From assembly GCA_963818645.1 (NCBI GenBank), contig CAWFTF010000018.1, forward strand, positions 1 to 64,000: 64,000 nt of DNA, given 5' to 3'. How positions within the stretch are numbered: the stretch's first letter is position 1; each line of letters begins with the position of its first letter. This stretch comes from Gp6-AA40 sp963818645. Its GTDB lineage: Bacteria > Acidobacteriota > Vicinamibacteria > Vicinamibacterales > UBA2999. The notes under the pieces are model-generated. The model searched no databases. It was not told the DNA's origin and saw only the letters and a list, made by a program, of their open reading frames with translations. Both the position numbers and the translations under genes were made by a program. Positions 16,968-25,469 of the stretch are shown here, piece by piece.

Positions 16968-17613
16968 CTAGTACCGCTGATTGTCCCACGCTCCGAGCGC
17001 TGCAGTCACCGTGCGCGGGAGGTCGTGCTCTGGCACGTCGGCGAACTGACCAATCGCGGCGAACCCGGCGCATCCCGTTTGATGCAACTGACCAACAGTA
17101 TCGAGACGTCATGCCGCCAACGCCAAGCACCGGCACTCCCTTCGCGGCATCGACGGCGTCGGCGAGGCCCGCGACACCGGTGTGAGGGAGATTCGGCTTC
17201 GATGCCGTCTCGAACACTGTTCCGAATAGCAGATAGTCGACATCGCCTTCAGCGCAGACCTGCGAGATCTCGTCGCGCGTGTGCACAGAACGCCCAATCA
17301 GAAACGATGGCGGCGCCACTTTGCGTACGCGCCGAGCAGGCGCCGAGTCGGCCCGGAGGTGCACTCCGTGCGCGCCCGCAACCATTGCGACGTCAACACG
17401 GTCGTTGACGAGAATGCGCGTCCGCGTGCCGCGAACGGCCTCGACGGCCTGCATGACCAGCGTCAGCAGCTCGCCGTCTGACATGTCCCGCTCGCGAATC
17501 TGGATGAGGTGCATGCCGGCTCGCGCCGCTGCCGCCACGCGACGAATGAGCGCGGCCCCGGCGCGCTCACCCAGGCGCCGGCGATCGGTGATCATGTAGA
17601 CGACGGGATGCAC
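16968..17613 (-). CDS. thiE: Thiamine-phosphate synthase / TenI-like protein ThiE (apparent frameshift)
   Basis: TIM-barrel enzyme joining HMP-pyrophosphate and thiazole phosphate to thiamine phosphate. It starts at a GTG with VVYMITDRRRLG. It then shows IQIRERDMSDGEL, ILVNDRVDVAMVAGAHGVHL, GRSVHT, DYLLFGTVFETASKPN and VPVLGVGGMT. After this the frame is lost, but the +1 frame continues DTVGQLHQTGCAGFAAIGQF and ends WDNQRY with TAG at 16970-16968, as expected for this fold. One extra base near 17101-17108 explains the break. About 214 residues. It could also be a TenI aminotransferase-like regulator; no other thi genes are close. Confidence 0.85.
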
Positions 17614-17621
17614 GCGAGGAA

Positions 17622-17885
17622 TTACTCCTCGGCTGCGCGGTTGTTGAGTGAGATGACGTGCTCGATGCGGCGCTCGGCGAAGAAGGAGTGCATCTCAGCC
17701 ACGGCAGCCAGCATGTTGACGATACCGAGACCGGATACGGCGCCGCGCACGAAGTTGTTGATCATCAACATGTGGATGAAGGGAAGCCCCTGCGCAAAGT
17801 AGTTCCGATCCCAGAACTGCGACCACGGTGCCAACACGAGGACCGCGCCAGTTTCCAGGAAGAACGCCGTCAGGAGCAAACGCAT
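17622..17885 (-). CDS. Small integral membrane protein
   Basis: 87 residues with two likely membrane helices, LLLTAFFLETGAVLVLAPWSQFW near the N-terminus and FVRGAVSGLGIVNMLAAVAEM in the second half, and a charged C-terminus. Not assigned to a named family. Its ATG overlaps the stop of the TPR gene (TGATG), so translation is coupled. thiE follows 8 nt downstream of its stop. Confidence 0.7.
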   Translation of the reverse strand: MRLLLTAFFLETGAVLVLAPWSQFWDRNYFAQGLPFIHMLMINNFVRGAVSGLGIVNMLAAVAEMHSFFAERRIEHVISLNNRAAEE

Positions 17886-19019
17886 CAGGACTTCCCGATT
17901 TCCGCCTGTGATAGTTGAGCGATCCGGTCGCGCACATCCCGGTAGCCCGACAATTCCGACTCGACTTCCATGAAGAGGGCCATCGCGCGCGAACCCTCTC
18001 CCTGCCTGGCCAGCGTGTCAGCCAGGTCGTACATCAGCGCGACGCGATCCTCCGGGACAGGCGCGGGCGCTTCGAGCGCCCGCTCGAGCCAGTCGACTGC
18101 CGCCTGAAGTTCGTCGCGTCCGAGACAAATGCGAGCCAGATGTGACGACGCCTGGAACCGCATCGCCGGAGTGCGAGCCGCCTCTTCGAAGCTGGCAATC
18201 GCTTCGTCGAATCGACTGTCGGCCAGGCACTCGACCCCACGATCGAGTTGCTCGCGCGCACGCACTTCCTGATCGCGCGCGACCTTCCCTCTGAGCTCCT
18301 CGAAGAACGACTCGAGCGGCAGCGCATCACCCAACGACCCGATCGGCTCCGGCATGGCGGGCGTCGGCGCAGGCTCTGCGGCGGATGCAGCCGCCGCCAG
18401 CTTCTCCTGAATTTCTGCGTCGTCCGGATCGAGTTGAGCCGCTTCCCTCACGGCCTCGAGCGCCTCTGGCAGCGCGGCCTTCCTTGGTGTGAAGATCGGC
18501 GACACTGAGAATGAGGCGGGCTGCCGGTCTCGTCTCGCCGCGATCGACGAGGGCCTTCGCCGCCAGCCTCTTTGCCTCGACGTTGGCGTCCGCGAGCTGC
18601 CCAAGCCGAATCACGCAATCGACGGCACCCTGTTCGTTGCCTGCCGCGCGACGATCCTGAATCAGCCGGTTGTAGTGCGACCGTGCATCGAGCAACAGAC
18701 CATTCCCGCCGGCAATGTCTGCCAGTTGCCAGAGCGCGTGATCGTCGTTACTCCGGACCTTGAGCACTTTCTTGTAGACGGCAGACGCGCGCGGGAAGAA
18801 CCCCTCGCCGTAGAGATGGTCAGCGGCCCGGTTGAACTGCTCCGCCGCGCGATCCGCCTGACCGGCTTTGACGTAAAGGTCGCCAAGGGCGTTGGCGGAG
18901 TTCCAGTCGTCAGGGTTGTCCTCGAGCAGACGGACGTACTCCTCGATGGCTGCGGCGATCTTGCCTTGCTTGCGAAGCTTTTCCGCCTTCTTGAGTGTTT
19001 CGTCTCGGTCGACTGCCAC
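17885..19019 (-). CDS. TPR-repeat protein (apparent frameshift)
   Basis: About 378 residues of tetratricopeptide repeats, a protein-protein interaction scaffold. The N-terminal frame from GTG 19019 has GKIAAAIEEYVRLLEDNPDD, NALGDLYVKAGQADRAAEQF, ASAVYKKVLKVRSND and GNEQGAVDCVIRLGQLAD. It breaks after DLHTKEG and continues in the +1 frame as ALPEALEAVREAAQLDPDD, then an Ala/Pro linker and further repeats (GVECLADSRFDEAIASFEEA, ELQAAVDWLERALE, YDLADTLARQGEGSRAMALF). One extra base near 18475-18480 explains the break. No signal peptide, so it is probably cytoplasmic. It starts right after the rnhB stop. Confidence 0.82.
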
Positions 19020-19646
19020 TCAATCGATCCTATCAAACAGGCTCGCCTGCGGCTTGAAGGAGCGGCGATGCAGTGACGAATATCCGAACCGCTCGACGGC
19101 GGCCCGGTGTTCGGCGGTGGCGTAGCCCTTGTGTCGATCGTATCCGTAGCGCGGATCGTTCGTGTGTTCGGTCATCATCTGCCGATCGCGCGACACTTTG
19201 GCGACGATGGATGCGGCAGCGATCGCCGCACACCGGCGGTCGCCGTGCAGCACACCACGTTGAGCGATATGGAGTCCGGGAATGCGAAAGGCGTCCACGA
19301 GGACGGCGTCGGGCAGCGGCGCGATGGCCATGACGGCGCGGCGCATCGCCTCGAGCGATGCGCGATGGATGTTCAACGTGTCGATCTCGGCAGGCTCGAC
19401 GAAGCACACCGACCACGCAAGCGCACGCGCCTTGATCAGATCGTTCAAGCGCTCGCGTTCGTCGGCGCTCAACATCTTGGAGTCGGCCAGCCCGGGAATG
19501 TGAGCGTCCGGATCGAGCACCACCACGCCGGCGACGACGGGACCTGCCAGGCATCCCCGGCCCACCTCGTCGGACCCGGCGATGCGGTAGAACCCCCAGC
19601 GTCGCAGCGCGTTCTCGATGGTTCTCGTCGCGCGGACCCGGACCAT
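19020..19646 (-). CDS. rnhB: Ribonuclease HII
   Basis: Removes RNA from RNA-DNA hybrids and single ribonucleotides from DNA. 208 residues. Active-site acidic residues are visible in AGSDEVGRGCLAGPV (Asp-Glu), VLVDAF and VAKVSRDRQM; the C-terminal GYDRHKGYATAEHRAAVERFG is typical of RnhB. It lies after rplS in the usual trmD-rplS-rnhB order and ends directly before the TPR gene start. Confidence 0.96.
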   Translation of the reverse strand: MVRVRATRTIENALRRWGFYRIAGSDEVGRGCLAGPVVAGVVVLDPDAHIPGLADSKMLSADERERLNDLIKARALAWSVCFVEPAEIDTLNIHRASLEAMRRAVMAIAPLPDAVLVDAFRIPGLHIAQRGVLHGDRRCAAIAAASIVAKVSRDRQMMTEHTNDPRYGYDRHKGYATAEHRAAVERFGYSSLHRRSFKPQASLFDRID

Positions 19647-19656
19647 GGCCCTGACA

Positions 19657-20001
19657 CTAGGCGCGCTTGGTTTCCTTCATGCGCGCCGCCTTCCCCTTCA
19701 GGTTGCGGAGGAAGTACAGCTTGGCGCGTCTCACCCGTGCCGACCGCACGAGGTCGACCTTGGCAATCGTCGGCGAGTGCAGCGGGAAGATGCGCTCGAC
19801 ACCCTGGCCGAACGACACCTTGCGAACGGTGAAGGAGGCTCTCAAGCCGCCACGGTGCAATCCGATGACGATGCCCTCGAAGATCTGGATGCGTTCCTTA
19901 TCGCCCTCGCGCACTTTGACGTGCACGCGGACGGTGTCTCCAGACTTCATGTCCGGCCTCTCGATCATCTGGGACTTTTCCGTCAACTCAATCGCGTTCA
20001 T
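19657..20001 (-). CDS. rplS: 50S ribosomal protein L19
   Basis: 114 residues, standard length, at the 30S-50S interface. Visible signature: PDMKSGDTVRVHVKVREGDKER, IQIFEGIVIG, GGLRASFTVRKVS, GVERIFPLHSP and RRAKLYFLRNLKGKAARMKE. The ATG at 20001 has a strong Shine-Dalgarno (GAGGAGA 5 nt upstream). In-frame sequence before this start is non-conserved and overlaps the trmD tail. Confidence 0.97.
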   Translation of the reverse strand: MNAIELTEKSQMIERPDMKSGDTVRVHVKVREGDKERIQIFEGIVIGLHRGGLRASFTVRKVSFGQGVERIFPLHSPTIAKVDLVRSARVRRAKLYFLRNLKGKAARMKETKRA

Positions 20002-20052
20002 TGCTTTCTCCTCACCAACAGGTCCGGCTGAAGCCGAACTCTCCGCTTGCTG

Positions 20053-20070
20053 GTCCGGCGCGCGCCGGAC
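20053..20070. terminator. 18-bp perfect GC palindrome after trmD
   Basis: GTCCGGCGCGCGCCGGAC at the trmD stop codon, between trmD and rplS. In RNA it can form a very stable hairpin with a small loop. There is no U-tract, so it is more likely an mRNA-processing or attenuating hairpin that lets rplS expression differ from trmD. Confidence 0.45.
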
Positions 20071-20822
20071 TAATGCTCTTCTCGCTCGGACCGTTCCCGC
20101 CGAATCTCGTCGAGCAACGCCCGCTCTTCTTCGTCGAGCATGGCCGTCGCAATCAGCTCCGGACGGCGATCCAGCGTTCGAACCAGCGCCGCCTTCCGGC
20201 GCCATCGACGAACGTCCGCGTGATGCCCGGACAACAGCACGTCCGGCACACGATGACCGGCGATCTCGGCCGGTCGGGTGTAGTGCGGATAGTCGAGCAA
20301 TCCGCGCGAGAACGAATCCTGCGCGACCGACTGCTCGTCACCCACCACACCGGGCACCAGGCGGCTCACCGCATCGACGATGACGAGCGCCGCCAGTTCT
20401 CCGCCGCTCAACACGTAGTCGCCAATCGAGATCTCCTCGGTGGCGACCATGTCTCGCACCCGCTCGTCCATCCCCTCGTAGCGACCGCACAACAGCACGA
20501 TGTGCTCGAGGCGACCCAGACGCTCGGCTTCTGCCTGCGTGAACGTCCGACCCTGCGGTGAGAGCGACACCACCGAGTCCGGCGTCCCGCGCGTCTCGCG
20601 AATCTCACTGACCGCCCGCATCAGCGGCTCGGCCTTCATGACCATTCCCGGTCCGCCGCCGTACGGCACGTCGTCCACCGTCCTGTGGCGATCGGTTGTC
20701 CAGCGGCGGAGGTCGTGCACCGCCACGTTCAGCAGGCCGCGCTCGACGCCCCGGCTCACCACGCCCTCGCCAAGACCCGCTTCGATCATCGAAGGAAAGA
20801 TCGTGACGATGTCGAACTTCAT
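20070..20822 (-). CDS. trmD: tRNA (guanine-N1-)-methyltransferase TrmD
   Basis: Methylates G37 of tRNAs using S-adenosylmethionine, preventing frameshifts in translation. 250 residues, a SPOUT/trefoil-knot enzyme. Motifs: DIVTIFPSMIEAGLGEGVVSR, DDVPYGGGPGMVMKAEPL, SPQGRTFTQAEAERL, LLCGRYEGMDERV, EISIGDYVLSGGELAALVIVDAVSRLVPGV and LDYPHYTRPAE. In the standard rimM-trmD-rplS order, 3 nt after rimM. Confidence 0.98.
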   Translation of the reverse strand: MKFDIVTIFPSMIEAGLGEGVVSRGVERGLLNVAVHDLRRWTTDRHRTVDDVPYGGGPGMVMKAEPLMRAVSEIRETRGTPDSVVSLSPQGRTFTQAEAERLGRLEHIVLLCGRYEGMDERVRDMVATEEISIGDYVLSGGELAALVIVDAVSRLVPGVVGDEQSVAQDSFSRGLLDYPHYTRPAEIAGHRVPDVLLSGHHADVRRWRRKAALVRTLDRRPELIATAMLDEEERALLDEIRRERSEREEH

Positions 20823-20825
20823 TGC

Positions 20826-21338
20826 CTACTTCTGATTCAGTTCCAGCAGGCCCTCGGGCGGGTTGATTCGAATCCGCCGCCCGGCAATATCCACCTCAAC
20901 GCAGATATCGGCAGCGAGAGGCACCAGCACTTCCCCCCGCCGTCCTTCCACACTCAACACACTGGCCCCGGCTCCGCCCTCAACCCGCCTGACCTCGCCA
21001 ACGGGTTCGCCGGAGATCGTCTCGACGGCGCATCCCACGAGGTCGTGCACGTAATAGGCACCCGCATCAAGGGGCAGCAGCGAATCCTCCGGGATCCTGA
21101 GATCGAGGCCCGCGAGCCGCTCGACGTCCTCAATCGATCCGAATCCCTCCAACCCTATCACCGGGCGACCGTTCTGCACGCGCGCCGAGTTGACTGTGAG
21201 GACTTCCTGACCGCGCTCCGATCGCGTCCAGAACGTCGCGCCCGTCTTGAATCGATCCTCGACGAAGTCTGTCTCGGGCGTGACGATCACGTGCCCCCGG
21301 AGACCGTGTGGCCTCGCGACACGTCCCACGAGCACCAT
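20826..21338 (-). CDS. rimM: Ribosome maturation factor RimM
   Basis: Helps assemble the head of the 30S subunit. 170 residues from the ATG at 21338, which begins MVLVGRVARPHGLRGHVIV, the family N-terminus. Upstream in-frame codons are encoded by a repeat array and are not conserved. Other visible parts: the barrel pattern TDFVEDRFKTGATFW, the linker GFGSIEDVERLAGLDLRIP and the C-terminal PRC-barrel (AYYVHDLVGCAVET, GEVRRVEGGAGASVLSV, VLVPLAADICVEVDI). Confidence 0.93.
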   Translation of the reverse strand: MVLVGRVARPHGLRGHVIVTPETDFVEDRFKTGATFWTRSERGQEVLTVNSARVQNGRPVIGLEGFGSIEDVERLAGLDLRIPEDSLLPLDAGAYYVHDLVGCAVETISGEPVGEVRRVEGGAGASVLSVEGRRGEVLVPLAADICVEVDIAGRRIRINPPEGLLELNQK

Positions 21339-21350
21339 GCGGTCCCACTC

Positions 21351-21432
21351 GGGATTCGGGGCTCGGGATTCGGGACTCGGGCGGTTCTCGGTTCGGCCGA
21401 ATCCCGAATCCCGAATCCCGGATCCCGGACTC
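21351..21432. repeat. Inverted array of GGGATTC-type heptanucleotides
   Basis: Left arm: GGGATTC, GGGGCTC, GGGATTC, GGGACTC at 21351-21378. A ~20-nt spacer follows. Right arm: GAATCCC three times and GGATCCC at 21399-21426, then GGACTC. The arms are complementary and could fold into a ~28-bp hairpin. It fills the gap between khpA and the real rimM start, and extends an artificial rimM reading frame upstream. Confidence 0.85.
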
Positions 21433-21435
21433 ATC

Positions 21436-21699
21436 TCAGTCCCGAATATCCAGCTGGGCCCGAACCCCGTGGCGCTCGGCGGTCAACGCGACCAGCGTCC
21501 GAATCGCCGCGGCGGTTCTCCCCTGACGCCCGATGATCTTTCCCATGTCACCCGGTGCAGTCGACAGCTCGACGACGGTCATGCCACGACGCACCGACTC
21601 GGTCACCTTCACCGACTCAGGATGATCGACCAGCGTCTTGACCACCACCTCGACGACCGCACGGAGTGGGCTGCCCGGCCCGCCGTCCTGCTCCGCCAT
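21436..21699 (-). CDS. khpA: KH-domain RNA-binding protein KhpA (YlqC)
   Basis: 87-residue single KH domain that binds RNA, usually as a partner of KhpB/EloR. Visible: LRAVVEVVVKTLVDHPESVKV and the KH GxxG loop in DMGKIIGRQGRTAAAIRTLV. It lies between rpsP and rimM as in many genomes, and its ATG touches the rpsP stop. Confidence 0.95.
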   Translation of the reverse strand: MAEQDGGPGSPLRAVVEVVVKTLVDHPESVKVTESVRRGMTVVELSTAPGDMGKIIGRQGRTAAAIRTLVALTAERHGVRAQLDIRD

Positions 21700-21971
21700 T
21701 ACTGCGCGGGAGCCTCCACCGGCTTCGACATGTCCTTCGTCAGGTGCTTGGTCAGCAGCGTGCGAACCGAGTCTGACGGCTGCGCACCGAGCTTGATCCA
21801 GTGCTGAATCCGTTCCTTGTTGATTTCCACGACGGCCGGCTTCGAGCGCGGGTTGTAGGTCCCGACGTTCTCGACGAAGCTGCTCTCGCGCGCCGACTTC
21901 GCTTCCGTCACCACCACGCGAAAGTAGGGCTTCTTCTTCGACCCTACCCGTCTCATTCGAATCGCTAGCAT
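21699..21971 (-). CDS. rpsP: 30S ribosomal protein S16
   Basis: 90 residues, usual length. Starts at the ATG 21971 (MLAIRMRRVGSKKKPYFRVVV) with GGAG a few nt upstream. EIGTYNP-like VENVGTYNPRSKP and IQHWIKLGAQPSDSVRTLL are diagnostic. In-frame sequence further upstream is intergenic repeat and is not part of the protein. It is followed by khpA, rimM, trmD and rplS in the standard order. Confidence 0.97.
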   Translation of the reverse strand: MLAIRMRRVGSKKKPYFRVVVTEAKSARESSFVENVGTYNPRSKPAVVEINKERIQHWIKLGAQPSDSVRTLLTKHLTKDMSKPVEAPAQ

Positions 21972-21986
21972 CACTCGCTCCGCTCT

Positions 21987-22047
21987 AACTCCCAATCTCC
22001 CAACTCCCAACTCCCAAAATTGGGAGTTGGCGTCCTGGGAGTTGGGC
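21987..22047. repeat. Inverted array of AACTCCC-type heptanucleotides
   Basis: AACTCCC-AATCTCCC-AACTCCC-AACTCCC, then AAAATT and the complementary GGGAGTT...GGGAGTT-GGGCGTT. An 11-bp perfect stem CCAACTCCCAA/TTGGGAGTTGG with an AA tip is contained within it. It lies between ffh (stop 22056) and rpsP (start 21971) and may act as a terminator or processing hairpin. Confidence 0.85.
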
Positions 22048-22055
22048 GTTGACAA

Positions 22056-23475
22056 CTATCTCGACTTGATGAGCCCCCAGGGCCCGCCCTTCTTGCGCTT
22101 CTTGCCGGCGCCATGCGGCGTCGCGAATCCCTCGTGCTGCTGGATCTTCGGCACGCCTTTCATGCCGCGCACGGCCGCCGATCCGCCTCGACTGAACATC
22201 TGCAGCATGCGCTTCATCTCGACAAACTGCTTGAGCAGACGATTGACGTCCTCGACCGACGTACCGCTACCCGCGGCGATGCGCTTGCGGCGGCTGCCGT
22301 TTATGAGCTGGTCGTTCTTCCGCTCTGCCGGCGTCATCGACGAGATGATCGCCTCGATGCGCCCCAGCTGCTTTTCGTCCGGCTTGTTCTGCGCGAGCTC
22401 TTTCAGGTTCCCCAGTCCGGGGATCATGCCCAGGATGCTCTCGAGCGGACCCATCCGCTTGAGCGTTCGCAACTGCGTTCTGAAGTCGTCGAGCGAGAAC
22501 TGATTCTTGCGAAGCTTCTCTTCCAGCTTCTCGGCTTCGTCCTCGCCGATCGCCTGCTCCGCCTTCTCGATGAGCGAAAGCACATCGCCCATCCCGAGGA
22601 TGCGCGACACGATGCGGTCGGGATGAAAGAGCTCGAGATCCTCCAGCCGTTCACCGCTACCGATGAATGCCACCGGCACGCCGACGACAGACACGACAGA
22701 GAGCGCGGCACCGCCACGCGCGTCGCCATCGAGCTTCGTCAACACGACACCGGTCACGCCGATGCGGCGATTGAACTCACCCGCGCTCTTGATGGCGTCC
22801 TGACCGGTCATCGAGTCGGCGACGTAGAGGAGATCGGACGGCTTGACCACATCCTTGATCGCCTGCAGCTCGTTCATCAGGTCGTCATCGATGTGCAGAC
22901 GGCCCGCGCTGTCGACGATGACCGTGTCGAATCCCTTAGCCCTGGCTTCGGCGAGCGCACCGGACGCTCTCGCCACCGGATCCATGGTCTCGGGCGCGTA
23001 GACTTTGACTTCGGCTTGCTCACCGACGACCGACAGCTGCTGAATGGCCGCGGGACGGCGTACGTCGGTCGATACCATCAGCGGATGCTTGCCCTGCTTA
23101 CGCAGCCAGCGTCCGAGCTTGCCGCAGGTCGTGGTCTTACCAGAACCCTGGAGTCCGAGCAGGAGGATGACACGCGGTGACCGGCGCGTCTTTCTTCAGT
23201 CCACCTTCGACGTCGCCAAAGAGCGCGAGCAGTTCGTCGCGAACGATCTTGACGACCTGCTGGACCGGGGTCAGGCTCTTGAGGACGGCCTGATCGGTCG
23301 CCTTGTCGCGTACCCGGTCGATGAAAGCCTTGACGACCTGGAAGTTGACGTCGGCTTCGAGCAACGCGAGCCGAATCTCGCGCAGCGCCGTCTCGACGTG
23401 CTCCTCGGTCAGGCGCACCTCGCCCCTCAGGGAGGTGAAGGCGCTCTGGATACGGGTGCTTAGTGATTCGAACAA
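22056..23475 (-). CDS. ffh: Signal recognition particle protein Ffh (apparent frameshift)
   Basis: GTPase that binds signal sequences and 4.5S RNA and delivers ribosomes to FtsY. The N domain is in the first frame (MFESLSTRIQSAFTSLRG, EEHVETALREIRLALLEADVNFQVV) and runs to GLKKDAPVT. The next frame continues RVILLLGLQGSGKTTTCGKLG (P-loop), VSTDVRRPAAIQQL, DTVIVDSAGRLHID, TKLDGDARGGAALSV and GSGERLEDLELFHPDR. The M domain follows, with FSLDDFRTQL, GMIPGLGNLKEL and RKRIAAGSGTSVEDVNRLLKQF. One extra base near 23178-23182 explains the break. An intact ffh is essential, so this is strong evidence for an assembly error. Confidence 0.95.
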
Positions 23476-23524
23476 ACCCTTATCTTATGGCAACTTGACC
23501 CATCATCGCAAGCCGGAGTCGGCC

Positions 23525-23530
23525 TATAAT
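23525..23530 (+). promoter_or_regulatory. -10 box TATAAT, leaderless start of the following gene
   Basis: Consensus TATAAT with 6 nt (TCCCGC) before the ATG at 23537 and no Shine-Dalgarno between them. Transcription would start at about the A of the ATG. Confidence 0.55.
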
Positions 23531-23536
23531 TCCCGC

Positions 23537-24385
23537 ATGCTTGCTCTTCTACGCTCGATTTTCGTCGTCGCAGCGCTCGCCGCCGTCCTGATTCAGGGAA
23601 TCGCCACGCCCGCTGCGCAGGCGACCACCAGCGGCACGGGCATCTCCGCGAGGGGTGACTGGACACCCCCGACGGGTGCGGCGCCGCGGTTGCCTAATGG
23701 CAAGCCAGATTTCAGCGGCGTCTGGGATCACCAGTATGTGCCGGACATGACGGCGACCAACAGAAACCCCGCGCTACAGAAGGGACCGAAGGAACTGCCC
23801 TTCTCGCCGGCCGGGCTCGAGAACATGAAGAACTATGACCCGGTCAGGGACGGCGACTACACCGGCATGTGCATGCCCTACGGGTTGATGCGATCGATGA
23901 ACGCCCCCTACCCGATGCAGATCCTTCAGAACGACAAATACATCGCGTTCCTCTTCGAGGTCAGCACCTGGTTCCACGTCGTCCCGTTCAGGAACGAACA
24001 TCCCAAGGAGATCGATGCCACATGGTTTGGTAATTCGATCGCCAAATGGGACGGCGACACGCTCATCGTGGACACGATCGGATTCAACGGGTATACGCGC
24101 CTCGACACCGTGGGCCGTCCGCATAGTGACAAGCTGCACTTGACGCAGACGTTCAAGCACATCGACGCTGGTCACGTGGCGTACACGGTGACCGTGGACG
24201 ATCCCGTCTACTACACGCAGCCGTGGACCAACGAGCGGACGATGACCTTGTCGAACGGCGAGTTGCTGGAGTACTCGTGCGAGGAGAACAACAAGTCGCT
24301 GTGGGAGGGACGCATCAAGCTGTGGATCCCGCCGAACGCGAGTCAGCCGCGCAGCACGCCATCATTCCCCGAGGGAAAGAAATAG
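23537..24385 (+). CDS. Secreted hypothetical protein of an acidobacterial type
   Basis: 282 residues. Signal peptide LRSIFVVAALAAVLIQGIATPAAQA with cleavage near residue 28. The mature part contains PRLPNGKPDFSGVWDHQY, GMCMPYGLMRSMNAPYPMQILQ, FEVSTWFHVVPFRNEHPKE, WFGNSIAKWDGDTLIVDT, GFNGYTRLDTVGRPHSDKL and TVDDPVYYTQPWTNERTM. The PNGKPDFSGVW and WDGDTLVVDT-type motifs occur in many secreted acidobacterial proteins of unknown function, in my general knowledge. One CMP-type Cys and one ESYSCEEN-like Cys remain. Possibly a periplasmic binding or enzymatic beta protein. Single gene with its own promoter. Confidence 0.8.
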   Translation: MLALLRSIFVVAALAAVLIQGIATPAAQATTSGTGISARGDWTPPTGAAPRLPNGKPDFSGVWDHQYVPDMTATNRNPALQKGPKELPFSPAGLENMKNYDPVRDGDYTGMCMPYGLMRSMNAPYPMQILQNDKYIAFLFEVSTWFHVVPFRNEHPKEIDATWFGNSIAKWDGDTLIVDTIGFNGYTRLDTVGRPHSDKLHLTQTFKHIDAGHVAYTVTVDDPVYYTQPWTNERTMTLSNGELLEYSCEENNKSLWEGRIKLWIPPNASQPRSTPSFPEGKK

Positions 24386-24392
24386 CCGTCCA

Positions 24393-24418
24393 GCCGGGTC
24401 CCAAAACCAGGACCCGGC
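24393..24418. terminator. 9-bp perfect hairpin after the secreted-protein gene
   Basis: GCCGGGTCC - CAAAACCA - GGACCCGGC. It lies 8 nt after the stop at 24385 and just upstream of the next promoter. No T-tract follows, so terminator function is probable but not certain. Confidence 0.5.
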
Positions 24419-24419
24419 C

Positions 24420-24425
24420 TACGAT
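24420..24425 (+). promoter_or_regulatory. Possible -10 box TACGAT of the ferredoxin gene
   Basis: TACGAT with 6 nt before the ATG at 24432, the same spacing as at 23525. No Shine-Dalgarno is present. It follows directly after a hairpin. Confidence 0.45.
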
Positions 24426-24431
24426 TACCCA

Positions 24432-24791
24432 ATGAACGAATCACTGCGTGAAAAGGCTGCGCTGTACGGCGTCCCTGTCGCTCGGCGCCATATCTTCCTC
24501 TGCGCCGAGCAGACCAAACCGAAATGTTGCGACATGGAGCGCGGCGTCGCGGCGTGGGAGTACCTCAAGCGCCGGTTGAAGGAGCTCGGACTGTCCGAGC
24601 AGGGCGGCATCCTTCGCAGCAAGGCGAACTGCCTTCGCATCTGCGAAGGCGGCCCGATCGCCGTCGTCTATCCGGAAGGCGCGTGGTATGGAGAATGCGA
24701 TCCGCCCGCTCTCGAGCGGATCATCCAGGAGCATCTCATCGGCGGACGGGTCGTCGAGGAGCTGCTGATCGCACAACACCCGCTCGGATGA
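24432..24791 (+). CDS. Thioredoxin-like [2Fe-2S] ferredoxin
   Basis: 119 residues. A small electron-carrier of the (2Fe-2S) ferredoxin family with thioredoxin fold. Cys ligands: HIFLCAEQTKPKCC and SKANCLRICEGGP, i.e. a C-x8-C pair and a C-x3-C pair separated by about 35 residues, as in the family. The C-terminal part has VVYPEGAWYGECDPPALERIIQEHLIGG, the typical tail. Cytoplasmic. No redox partner gene is adjacent. The following gene is convergent. Confidence 0.88.
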   Translation: MNESLREKAALYGVPVARRHIFLCAEQTKPKCCDMERGVAAWEYLKRRLKELGLSEQGGILRSKANCLRICEGGPIAVVYPEGAWYGECDPPALERIIQEHLIGGRVVEELLIAQHPLG

Positions 24792-24803
24792 AAGCGCAGC
24801 TTT

Positions 24804-25469
24804 CTATTTCACCACCCTCAGCGTCACGCCAATCCTGATCACCTCTCCGCTCACACGGTCGGTGGCGGCCGTGAACTCCCGACTCTGCCCATCCTTCAGC
24901 ACGAGCGTATTGGTCGACTGGTATGAACGGAAGACAGGCATGTTGCCAACCGTTGGCGTCGCGTTGTCCTGAATGTTCGCGTAGACGGATGTATCCGAGA
25001 CGCTGATGCGCAACTCGAACCCCTGGTCGACCACCTTTGCAGTGCAGTCGATGTTGGTTCCAATATCCTGGTAATTCACGGGTCCCGGCATGGGACCGGC
25101 CGGGCCTGCGGGATTGCCAGGCGGTGCGGCAATCGTCGGGACCGGCACTTTGGCGCCCATCCGCAGTAGCGCCGGGCCGGCTTGACCAAGCTTGTTGGCG
25201 TTCACCGCCAGCATGTAGGGCATGCTGCTGATCTTCTTGTCGCCCTGATACCGCGTGACCATGACGTCAACGCTCAAAGGCACGAGGCGCTGGAGGTCAT
25301 CTCGAACGGCTTGAGCCTTGGCTTGGTCGCGCTCTTTAGCCGCTTCCGCCGCCTGCTCATTCTTCTTGGCAGCGTCGTCTTGACCGCGCGCGGTGTCGAC
25401 CACTCCGAGCGTCAGCGCGGCAACCAATCCAAACACCGAGGCAAATCTCTTCACGATCGCTCTCCTCAT
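24804..25469 (-). CDS. Secreted hypothetical protein with secretin-like beta region
   Basis: 221 residues. Signal peptide FASVFGLVAALTLGVVDTARGQ. A charged helical stretch follows (KKNEQAAEAAKERDQAKAQAVRDDLQ), then VDVMVTRYQGDKKISSMPYML, a Pro/Gly-rich loop, and a beta region NYQDIGTNIDCTAKVVDQGFELRISVSDT...NTLVLKDGQSREFTAATD. The YQDIGTNIDC...ELRI..NT.V.LKDGQ pattern resembles the secretin C-domain, so it may be a short homologue or an outer-membrane partner; this is inference. It overlaps the upstream anti-sigma-like gene by 4 nt and probably shares its operon. Confidence 0.7.
   Translation of the reverse strand: MRRAIVKRFASVFGLVAALTLGVVDTARGQDDAAKKNEQAAEAAKERDQAKAQAVRDDLQRLVPLSVDVMVTRYQGDKKISSMPYMLAVNANKLGQAGPALLRMGAKVPVPTIAAPPGNPAGPAGPMPGPVNYQDIGTNIDCTAKVVDQGFELRISVSDTSVYANIQDNATPTVGNMPVFRSYQSTNTLVLKDGQSREFTAATDRVSGEVIRIGVTLRVVK

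Noticed and set aside
20002..20205. N-terminal extension of L19
   Set aside because: The in-frame sequence before 20001 is non-conserved and overlaps trmD; a strong Shine-Dalgarno marks 20001.
21339..21434. N-terminal extension of RimM through the repeat
   Set aside because: The codons are encoded by GGGATTC-type repeats; the conserved N-terminus begins at 21338.
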